Of a stretch of 64,000 nucleotides of DNA, positions 8,510-17,600 are shown piece by piece (the first letter of the stretch is position 1; each line of letters begins with the position of its first letter). The DNA comes from Aphanomyces cochlioides (Eukaryota; Oomycota; Saprolegniomycetes; Saprolegniales; Verrucalvaceae). The DNA lies in the NCBI GenBank assembly GCA_019828595.1, contig JAHQRK010000011.1, forward strand, positions 2,418,001-2,482,000. Direction: 5' to 3'. Below the pieces are notes generated by a model. That model was not told the DNA's origin. It searched no databases and saw nothing but the letters and a program-made list of their open reading frames with translations. Made by a program: the position numbers and the translations under genes.

Positions 8510-11500
8510 TTAGAGTTGATCGTCCTCCAAATCGAGGGGATCAATTTCGTCGGCGTTCATGGAGTGGTGAGCTTTGCTGCAGAGCTCGTCGATGTGGTAA
8601 TTGTTGGTGATGCTTTTGAGCATCGAGATGGCCGACAAGACGGGAGCCGGCAAAGTGAACTTCTCGAGATTGTCGCTGAAGTTTTCGATCAAAGCAAACA
8701 GCGACCAGTCCGTCAAGCAGTTGGTGTCAGGCAATCTTGTTGCTTCTTGGTTCAATAGAACAGTCAGTGCCTCCGAGTTTGTGTAGAGGTCTGGGGCCCG
8801 ATTTGAGAGGAATAAGTCAATCGTAGCAAGTGCAAAGAGGATGCGCTTGATCTCTGGTATGTCCGTGGTCAATTCTTCCAAGATTTCTGACGGGTGAATC
8901 TTGTATTGAGCCATGAAGTTGACGTGATGTTTGTAGTTGTGAGGCTTGCCTTGAGCTTTTAACAAAGCCATCTTGCGCTCAATAGTCTTGGTTGCAACAA
9001 GTGACTGAAACAAACTGAGGTCTTCATCTTGTGCGTACATAGCATGTGCAACGAGCTGAGGATCATCTCGCAAAATGCGTTGACATTCGGTGATACTGCC
9101 TTCGACTTTCTTGTCTCGAATGATCTTCTTCGCCAATTCGAGGTGGGCTGCAGCAGACTTGTTAAGTCGTTGTTTCTTCGCTTTGCCTTTGGTCTTTTTC
9201 GGGCGTGGCGCACTTGAATCTTCCAATACAATTCGAGGCACTGCAAAGTCTTCAAACGAGAGTTCCACGTCGTCTTCTTCGAGGATATGAAAACGGTTGG
9301 ATGTCGGCAGGGGATCCAAACGTGGGGACGAAGGCAAAGTACGTTTTGGAGCTGGTCCAGACCGGTAGCCCGTTACCAATTGAAGGTCCAGCGAGTTCTT
9401 GGGCTGCTCACTTGGTGGAGCAAGAGCGGGCGATTCGTTGGTAGACATTTCCACATCTTCTTGTTGTTTGTCTTGTCCATTGTTGTTAGGGGGATCGCTG
9501 TCACCAGACATATCGACATCAGAGCCATGAGAAGGAGCTGTTGGCTGTGGTTGTTCATCTTGACGATCTCCAGATGCCTCAGTTGAGTCGGCCTCGCCTT
9601 CCGCATTTGTTCCAAGGTCTTGATCATGATCGTCTCCATCAGGTTCAGGTTCTTTTTCTCCTGACGGAGGAGATTTTGCCGCTGCCTTGGCCGCTTTTGC
9701 CTTCGCTTTTTCAGCCTTGGCCTCTGCACGTCGTGAAACAATCGACGGAGGCAATGTCTTGTTCAGAGCAGCGATCTTGTGCTGAAACACGACGACAAAA
9801 GGCTGACCCGACGGATCCGTAATGGTGATTTCGCGTAGTGCGTCGCCGGATTTTGGCACCAACACTGCTGGAGGCGCAGGCGACTTGAAAATGACTCTCA
9901 AATGCGGCGACTTGATGTTCTGACCAGCAGTAGGGTTGAATGCTGCTATCACTGACTTGGTCAATGCAGCCATTTTCTTGACAATTGCCTTGGCCATCGA
10001 AGGGTGACTGACCTTGTTGAACGTAACATAGTAGTTGTTGCCATAACGCGAGTACTTGGGAACCAGGAAATCTTTGCCACCAAGTCGAAACGTTGTGCCT
10101 CCCATTTCCACGCACGTAGACAAGTTGTAACTTGAGATCACAATGGTCTGTGGGTTCTTCTTGTGGATCAAAATGTTCGGAAATTTGGAGCCCCATAACG
10201 AACCAGGATTTTCCTTGACAAATTGATCGCAGATGACTTTTTCGGACCAGTCCTTGTAGCCTTCGCCCAACTTGACTGTGAGCTCGTACACTTGGGACTG
10301 GGGGGTGAGCAAAATGTTTTCAATGAAGGCGTCCATGTCACCAGAGTCTTTGTAGAATGCGTCCGCCATGGCCTCGCATCGCGCAATATCGTCATCGGCA
10401 ATAGCATGAGCACCAGTGTTGCGATGTTTCGCGCCTTTGGGGGCATTGCCTTGCTTGGAATCTTTCTTGGACGAAGCTGAATCCTTGCCGGGAGTCTTTT
10501 GCGTCCATGGATTGGCCTTTTCAGCGTTTTGTTGCTCTTGATCGCCTTGTATTTTGTCTGCCGCGGTAGGAGGATCAACAGCGCCATTTCCTTGAGCAAC
10601 GGATTTGTCGACAATGTCTTGATTTGACTGTTCATTGTCATTGTTTGTCGATTGTTCCTCTTGAATAACTTCTCCAGGAGTATCACACGACTTCGCTTGG
10701 CCGTTAATGTCGCCTGACCCATCAACCTCAGAGTGAATTTGAGTATTTCCCTCGTCGGTTAAGGCCTCGGATTCAGTAGAATCCTTCCCCTCGGCGTCTC
10801 CAGAGACCATATCCACGTCCTCTTGAGATTTTTCTTCTTCCTCTCCCGTTCTAGGAGGCTCAGCACAGGGGGCGACGCGGTTGGTGGCTGCTGGCTCAGT
10901 CCCATTGGTCACGAGAAAGGCCGGGGCCAGACCCCCAGTGACAGGGGTAGAAGGGGAATCCATGCCATCCCCGCAGCACGGTGACTGGGGTACACCATTG
11001 CTCCGGCGAGAACCCAAATCGGGATACCGCCCCCGCCCCTCCGAAGAGGCCCCTGGGGGGAAGTAGACAGAACCGCAGGGTGTGCCCATAGGGGGGGCCC
11101 TCGTAGCCTCTAGGGCTGGCATGGACCCCGTTTTCTCGCCGCCTTCACTGGGGATCGACTCCAATTGGAGTCCAGGGAAGCAGCCACCACAGGCACAAGG
11201 CCCCAGTGGTTCGCCCTCCTGAGTGAGGGCTTCGCTAGACAAGTTAACGACAGTGGTCTGGGGGTCAACCACTGACCCACTGAGGTTGACCCCCCCTGGA
11301 ACTCCGGCGAGTGGAGCACCAGGTGAAGCGCTGGGGGAGCGAGACGCAGATTGGTCTCCAGAGACGCTGTTGGGGTCGAACTCGACCTCCACTTCGGCCC
11401 TAGGGTTAGGTGTAGAGACATTACTCACACCACTTCCGCCATCCTGATTGGACGACGAAAGTGCGTGAGGTGATACAATACCTGGAATGATGGTGACTCC

Positions 11501-11548
11501 GTGAGTGTTGGTCTCACGGAGCTCGGAACAGCTGTTGGCGTTGGACAT
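8510..11548 (-). CDS. LINE ORF1 protein, 1012 aa
   Basis: This is the first ORF of the element. By position it should be the RNA-binding partner of ORF2, but I do not recognise a named family. Residues 1-260 are low-complexity, rich in Pro, Gly and Ser, with a Cys cluster near 118-123 (CACGGC). Residues 235-350 are acidic and Gln/Asn-rich. Residues about 385-600 look folded, with alternating strands and helices (for example FRLGGKDFLVPKY near 487-499 and NNYYVTF near 504-510) that could be an RRM-like fold; this is an inference. Residues 605-626 are Ala/Lys-rich, followed by a second acidic linker. A basic stretch PRPKKTKGKAKKQR (781-794) looks like a nuclear localisation signal. Residues 798-985 are helical, and the C-terminus is acidic. 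No CCHC knuckle is present. The ATG is 61 nt from the element 5' end. Confidence 0.9.
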   Translation of the reverse strand: MSNANSCSELRETNTHGVTIIPGIVSPHALSSSNQDGGSGVSNVSTPNPRAEVEVEFDPNSVSGDQSASRSPSASPGAPLAGVPGGVNLSGSVVDPQTTVVNLSSEALTQEGEPLGPCACGGCFPGLQLESIPSEGGEKTGSMPALEATRAPPMGTPCGSVYFPPGASSEGRGRYPDLGSRRSNGVPQSPCCGDGMDSPSTPVTGGLAPAFLVTNGTEPAATNRVAPCAEPPRTGEEEEKSQEDVDMVSGDAEGKDSTESEALTDEGNTQIHSEVDGSGDINGQAKSCDTPGEVIQEEQSTNNDNEQSNQDIVDKSVAQGNGAVDPPTAADKIQGDQEQQNAEKANPWTQKTPGKDSASSKKDSKQGNAPKGAKHRNTGAHAIADDDIARCEAMADAFYKDSGDMDAFIENILLTPQSQVYELTVKLGEGYKDWSEKVICDQFVKENPGSLWGSKFPNILIHKKNPQTIVISSYNLSTCVEMGGTTFRLGGKDFLVPKYSRYGNNYYVTFNKVSHPSMAKAIVKKMAALTKSVIAAFNPTAGQNIKSPHLRVIFKSPAPPAVLVPKSGDALREITITDPSGQPFVVVFQHKIAALNKTLPPSIVSRRAEAKAEKAKAKAAKAAAKSPPSGEKEPEPDGDDHDQDLGTNAEGEADSTEASGDRQDEQPQPTAPSHGSDVDMSGDSDPPNNNGQDKQQEDVEMSTNESPALAPPSEQPKNSLDLQLVTGYRSGPAPKRTLPSSPRLDPLPTSNRFHILEEDDVELSFEDFAVPRIVLEDSSAPRPKKTKGKAKKQRLNKSAAAHLELAKKIIRDKKVEGSITECQRILRDDPQLVAHAMYAQDEDLSLFQSLVATKTIERKMALLKAQGKPHNYKHHVNFMAQYKIHPSEILEELTTDIPEIKRILFALATIDLFLSNRAPDLYTNSEALTVLLNQEATRLPDTNCLTDWSLFALIENFSDNLEKFTLPAPVLSAISMLKSITNNYHIDELCSKAHHSMNADEIDPLDLEDDQL
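11157..11172. other. 16-bp perfect palindrome inside ORF1
   Basis: GACTCCAATTGGAGTC is its own reverse complement. It lies in the low-complexity N-terminal third of ORF1, near two stem-loops at 11260-11294 and 11497-11521. Confidence 0.85.
11260..11294 (-). other. 11-bp stem-loop inside ORF1
   Basis: GGGGGTCAACC (11260-11270) and GGTTGACCCCC (11284-11294) are perfect inverted repeats around a 13-nt loop. In the RNA this is a GC-rich stem of 11 bp in codons about 85-97. It is present unchanged in the other ORF1 copies. Confidence 0.85.
11497..11521 (-). other. 9-bp stem-loop 27 nt after the ORF1 start codon
   Basis: CTCCGTGAG (11497-11505) and CTCACGGAG (11513-11521) form a perfect 9-bp stem with a 7-nt loop. 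In sense the stem begins 27 nt downstream of the A of the ORF1 ATG. Stems placed just after a start codon can slow the scanning ribosome and favour initiation; whether this one does is inference. Confidence 0.8.
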
Positions 11549-11587
11549 TTTGAGCGCGGCGGCACTTGATAACTTCTTGACTTGAGG

Positions 11588-11609
11588 GGTACGAGGCAAA
11601 TTCGGAAGT
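11588..11609 (-). other. Element 5' terminus, complementary to its 3' UTR
   Basis: The 22-nt 5' end of copy B (sense ACTTCCGAATTTGCCTCGTA..) matches plus-strand 4275-4296 in the 3' UTR at 19 of 22 positions. The shared core AATTTGCCTCGTAC is 14 nt without mismatch. Because the 3' UTR copy is inverted relative to the transcript, the two RNA ends can pair. The same 5' terminus is seen in A, B, C, D, K and L, which fixes it as the true start of the element. Confidence 0.85.
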
Positions 11610-11624
11610 AGATGCAGTTTGTGG
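11610..11624. repeat. Target-site duplication of copy B, 5' side
   Basis: This AGATGCAGTTTGTGG duplicates 4215-4229 and is the first satellite sequence after the 5' end of copy B. Confidence 0.95.
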
Positions 11625-14600
11625 GGTATGCTTGGGACTCTCGCGTGTTGATTTCGGACCAAGTTGGTGCTTGGTCGTCCACCACACGAGCATGACACCT
11701 TTCAAACATGCCAGACGTGGCGAGTGGGTGTCTCGATGGGGTCGAGATGTGCATGTGGCACGTGTGTACCAAGTGGAGAAAAAGTGGCATCGAGATGCAG
11801 TTTGTGGGGTATGCTTGGGACTCTCGCGTGTTGATTTCGGACCAAGTTGGTGCTTGGTCGTCCACCACACGAGCATGACACCTTTCAAACATGCCAGACG
11901 TGGCGAGTGGGTGTCTCGATGGGGTCGAGATGTGCATGTGGCACGTGTGTACCAAGTGGAGAAAAAGTGGCATCGAGATGCAGTTTGTGGGGTATGCTTG
12001 GGACTCTCGCGTGTTGATTTCGGACCAAGTTGGTGCTTGGTCGTCCACCACACGAGCATGACACCTTTCAAACATGCCAGACGTGGCGAGTGGGTGTCTC
12101 GATGGGGTCGAGATGTGCATGTGGCACGTGTGTACCAAGTGGAGAAAAAGTGGCATCGAGATGCAGTTTGTGGGGTATGCTTGGGACTCTCGCGTGTTGA
12201 TTTCGGACCAAGTTGGTGCTTGGTCGTCCACCACACGAGCATGACACCTTTCAAACATGCCAGACGTGGCGAGTGGGTGTCTCGATGGGGTCGAGATGTG
12301 CATGTGGCACGTGGGTACCAAGTGGAGAAAAAGTGGCATCGAGATGCAGTTTGTGGGGTATGCTTGGGACTCTCGCGTGTTGATTTCGGACCAAGTTGGT
12401 GCTTGGTCGTCCACCACACGAGCATGACACCTTTCAAACATGCCAGACGTGGCGAGTGGGTGTCTCGATGGGGTCGAGATGTGCATGTGGCACGTGTGTA
12501 CCAAGTGGAGAAAAAGTGGCATCGAGATGCAGTTTGTGGGGTATGCTTGGGACTCTCGCGTGTTGATTTCGGACCAAGTTGGTGCTTGGTCGTCCACCAC
12601 ACGAGCATGACACCTTTCAAACATGCCAGACGTGGCGAGTGGGTGTCTCGATGGGGTCGAGATGTGCATGTGGCACGTGTGTACCAAGTGGAGAAAAAGT
12701 GGCATCGAGATGCAGTTTGTGGGGTATGCTTGGGACTCTCGCGTGTTGATTTCGGACCAAGTTGGTGCTTGGTCGTCCACCACACGAGCATGACACCTTT
12801 CAAACATGCCAGACGTGGCGAGTGGGTGTCTCGATGGGGTCGAGATGTGCATGTGGCACGTGTGTACCAAGTGGAGAAAAAGTGGCATCGAGATGCAGTT
12901 TGTGGGGTATGCTTGGGACTCTCGCGTGTTGATTTCGGACCAAGTTGGTGCTTGGTCGTCCACCACACGAGCATGACACCTTTCAAACATGCCAGACGTG
13001 GCGAGTGGGTGTCTCGATGGGGTCGAGATGTGCATGTGGCACGTGTGTACCAAGTGGAGAAAAAGTGGCATCGAGATGCAGTTTGTGGGGTATGCTTGGG
13101 ACTCTCGCGTGTTGATTTCGGACCAAGTTGGTGCTTGGTCGTCCACCACACGAGCATGACACCTTTCAAACATGCCAGACGTGGCGAGTGGGTGTCTCGA
13201 TGGGGTCGAGATGTGCATGTGGCACGTGTGTACCAAGTGGAGAAAAAGTGGCATCGAGATGCAGTTTGTGGGGTATGCTTGGGACTCTCGCGTGTTGATT
13301 TCGGACCAAGTTGGTGCTTGGTCGTCCACCACACGAGCATGACACCTTTCAAACATGCCAGACGTGGCGAGTGGGTGTCTCGATGGGGTCGAGATGTGCA
13401 TGTGGCACGTGTGTACCAAGTGGAGAAAAAGTGGCATCGAGATGCAGTTTGTGGGGTATGCTTGGGACTCTCGCGTGTTGATTTCGGACCAAGTTGGTGC
13501 TTGGTCGTCCACCACACGAGCATGACACCTTTCAAACATGCCAGACGTGGCGAGTGGGTGTCTCGATGGGGTCGAGATGTGCATGTGGCACGTGTGTACC
13601 AAGTGGAGAAAAAGTGGCATCGAGATGCAGTTTGTGGGGTATGCTTGGGACTCTCGCGTGTTGATTTCGGACCAAGTTGGTGCTTGGTCGTCCACCACAC
13701 GAGCATGACACCTTTCAAACATGCCAGACGTGGCGAGTGGGTGTCTCGATGGGGTCGAGATGTGCATGTGGCACGTGTGTACCAAGTGGAGAAAAAGTGG
13801 CATCGAGATGCAGTTTGTGGGGTATGCTTGGGACTCTCGCGTGTTGATTTCGGACCAAGTTGGTGCTTGGTCGTCCACCACACGAGCATGACACCTTTCA
13901 AACATGCCAGACGTGGCGAGTGGGTGTCTCGATGGGGTCGAGATGTGCATGTGGCACGTGTGTACCAAGTGGAGAAAAAGTGGCATCGAGATGCAGTTTG
14001 TGGGGTATGCTTGGGACTCTCGCGTGTTGATTTCGGACCAAGTTGGTGCTTGGTCGTCCACCACACGAGCATGACACCTTTCAAACATGCCAGACGTGGC
14101 GAGTGGGTGTCTCGATGGGGTCGAGATGTGCATGTGGCACGTGGGTACCAAGTGGAGAAAAAGTGGCATCGAGATGCAGTTTGTGGGGTATGCTTGGGAC
14201 TCTCGCGTGTTGATTTCGGACCAAGTTGGTGCTTGGTCGTCCACCACACGAGCATGACACCTTTCAAACATGCCAGACGTGGCGAGTGGGTGTCTCGATG
14301 GGGTCGAGATGTGCATGTGGCACGTGGGTACCAAGTGGAGAAAAAGTGGCATCGAGATGCAGTTTGTGGGGTATGCTTGGGACTCTCGCGTGTTGATTTC
14401 GGACCAAGTTGGTGCTTGGTCGTCCACCACACGAGCATGACACCTTTCAAACATGCCAGACGTGGCGAGTGGGTGTCTCGATGGGGTCGAGATGTGCATG
14501 TGGCACGTGTGTACCAAGTGGAGAAAAAGTGGCATCGAGATGCAGTTTGTGGGGTATGCTTGGGACTCTCGCGTGTTGATTTCGGACCAAGTTGGTGCTT

Positions 14601-17600
14601 GGTCGTCCACCACACGAGCATGACACCTTTCAAACATGCCAGACGTGGCGAGTGGGTGTCTCGATGGGGTCGAGATGTGCATGTGGCACGTGTGTACCAA
14701 GTGGAGAAAAAGTGGCATCGAGATGCAGTTTGTGGGGTATGCTTGGGACTCTCGCGTGTTGATTTCGGACCAAGTTGGTGCTTGGTCGTCCACCACACGA
14801 GCATGACACCTTTCAAACATGCCAGACGTGGCGAGTGGGTGTCTCGATGGGGTCGAGATGTGCATGTGGCACGTGTGTACCAAGTGGAGAAAAAGTGGCA
14901 TCGAGATGCAGTTTGTGGGGTATGCTTGGGACTCTCGCGTGTTGATTTCGGACCAAGTTGGTGCTTGGTCGTCCACCACACGAGCATGACACCTTTCAAA
15001 CATGCCAGACGTGGCGAGTGGGTGTCTCGATGGGGTCGAGATGTGCATGTGGCACGTGTGTACCAAGTGGAGAAAAAGTGGCATCGAGATGCAGTTTGTG
15101 GGGTATGCTTGGGACTCTCGCGTGTTGATTTCGGACCAAGTTGGTGCTTGGTCGTCCACCACACGAGCATGACACCTTTCAAACATGCCAGACGTGGCGA
15201 GTGGGTGTCTCGATGGGGTCGAGATGTGCATGTGGCACGTGTGTACCAAGTGGAGAAAAAGTGGCATCGAGATGCAGTTTGTGGGGTATGCTTGGGACTC
15301 TCGCGTGTTGATTTCGGACCAAGTTGGTGCTTGGTCGTCCACCACACGAGCATGACACCTTTCAAACATGCCAGACGTGGCGAGTGGGTGTCTCGATGGG
15401 GTCGAGATGTGCATGTGGCACGTGTGTACCAAGTGGAGAAAAAGTGGCATCGAGATGCAGTTTGTGGGGTATGCTTGGGACTCTCGCGTGTTGATTTCGG
15501 ACCAAGTTGGTGCTTGGTCGTCCACCACACGAGCATGACACCTTTCAAACATGCCAGACGTGGCGAGTGGGTGTCTCGATGGGGTCGAGATGTGCATGTG
15601 GCACGTGTGTACCAAGTGGAGAAAAAGTGGCATCGAGATGCAGTTTGTGGGGTATGCTTGGGACTCTCGCGTGTTGATTTCGGACCAAGTTGGTGCTTGG
15701 TCGTCCACCACACGAGCATGACACCTTTCAAACATGCCAGACGTGGCGAGTGGGTGTCTCGATGGGGTCGAGATGTGCATGTGGCACGTGTGTACCAAGT
15801 GGAGAAAAAGTGGCATCGAGATGCAGTTTGTGGGGTATGCTTGGGACTCTCGCGTGTTGATTTCGGACCAAGTTGGTGCTTGGTCGTCCACCACACGAGC
15901 ATGACACCTTTCAAACATGCCAGACGTGGCGAGTGGGTGTCTCGATGGGGTCGAGATGTGCATGTGGCACGTGTGTACCAAGTGGAGAAAAAGTGGCATC
16001 GAGATGCAGTTTGTGGGGTATGCTTGGGACTCTCGCGTGTTGATTTCGGACCAAGTTGGTGCTTGGTCGTCCACCACACGAGCATGACACCTTTCAAACA
16101 TGCCAGACGTGGCGAGTGGGTGTCTCGATGGGGTCGAGATGTGCATGTGGCACGTGTGTACCAAGTGGAGAAAAAGTGGCATCGAGATGCAGTTTGTGGG
16201 GTATGCTTGGGACTCTCGCGTGTTGATTTCGGACCAAGTTGGTGCTTGGTCGTCCACCACACGAGCATGACACCTTTCAAACATGCCAGACGTGGCGAGT
16301 GGGTGTCTCGATGGGGTCGAGATGTGCATGTGGCACGTGTGTACCAAGTGGAGAAAAAGTGGCATCGAGATGCAGTTTGTGGGGTATGCTTGGGACTCTC
16401 GCGTGTTGATTTCGGACCAAGTTGGTGCTTGGTCGTCCACCACACGAGCATGACACCTTTCAAACATGCCAGACGTGGCGAGTGGGTGTCTCGATGGGGT
16501 CGAGATGTGCATGTGGCACGTGTGTACCAAGTGGAGAAAAAGTGGCATCGAGATGCAGTTTGTGGGGTATGCTTGGGACTCTCGCGTGTTGATTTCGGAC
16601 CAAGTTGGTGCTTGGTCGTCCACCACACGAGCATGACACCTTTCAAACATGCCAGACGTGGCGAGTGGGTGTCTCGATGGGGTCGAGATGTGCATGTGGC
16701 ACGTGGGTACCAAGTGGAGAAAAAGTGGCATCGAGATGCAGTTTGTGGGGTATGCTTGGGACTCTCGCGTGTTGATTTCGGACCAAGTTGGTGCTTGGTC
16801 GTCCACCACACGAGCATGACACCTTTCAAACATGCCAGACGTGGCGAGTGTGTGTCTCGATGGGGTCGAGATGTGCATGTGGCACGTGTGTACCAAGTGG
16901 AGAAAAAGTGGCATCGAGATGCAGTTTGTGGGGTATGCTTGGGACTCTCGCGTGTTGATTTCGGACCAAGTTGGTGCTTGGTCGTCCACCACACGAGCAT
17001 GACACCTTTCAAACATGCCAGACGTGGCGAGTGTGTGTCTCGATGGGGTCGAGATGTGCATGTGGCACGTGTGTACCAAGTGGAGAAAAAGTGGCATCGA
17101 GATGCAGTTTGTGGGGTATGCTTGGGACTCTCGCGTGTTGATTTCGGACCAAGTTGGTGCTTGGTCGTCCACCACACGAGCATGACACCTTTCAAACATG
17201 CCAGACGTGGCGAGTGTGTGTCTCGATGGGGTCGAGATGTGCATGTGGCACGTGTGTACCAAGTGGAGAAAAAGTGGCATCGAGATGCAGTTTGTGGGGT
17301 ATGCTTGGGACTCTCGCGTGTTGATTTCGGACCAAGTTGGTGCTTGGTCGTCCACCACACGAGCATGACACCTTTCAAACATGCCAGACGTGGCGAGTGG
17401 GTGTCTCGATGGGGTCGAGATGTGCATGTGGCACGTGTGTACCAAGTGGAGAAAAAGTGGCATCGAGATGCAGTTTGTGGGGTATGCTTGGGACTCTCGC
17501 GTGTTGATTTCGGACCAAGTTGGTGCTTGGTCGTCCACCACACGAGCATGACACCTTTCAAACATGCCAGACGTGGCGAGTGGGTGTCTCGATGGGGTCG

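Larger units (their letters stand above)
4230..11609 (-). mobile_element. LINE copy B, complete, both ORFs intact
   Basis: This is a 7380-bp full-length non-LTR retrotransposon inserted into the satellite with a 15-bp target-site duplication. The order in sense is 61-nt 5' UTR, ORF1, 78-nt spacer, ORF2, 146-nt 3' UTR. There are no LTRs and no poly(A) tail, and the 3' end is ..CTCATTTAA followed by target CC. The two intact ORFs and perfect TSD suggest a recent insertion that could be autonomous. The ORF2 domain order (APE endonuclease, RT, CCHC, no RNase H) is that of L1/Tx1-like LINEs. The exact clade cannot be fixed without a tree. Confidence 0.96.

Noticed and set aside
11588..11609. Self-cleaving (HDV-like) ribozyme at the 5' end, as in R2 elements
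   Set aside because: The 61-nt 5' UTR lacks the nested pseudoknot pairing and G-rich start expected; I found no convincing P1/P2 arrangement.
11655..11672. CENP-B box-like match (TTCGGACCAAGTTGG) in the satellite
   Set aside because: Only the left half of the consensus fits; the CGGG part is TTGG, and CENP-B boxes are not expected in a likely oomycete.
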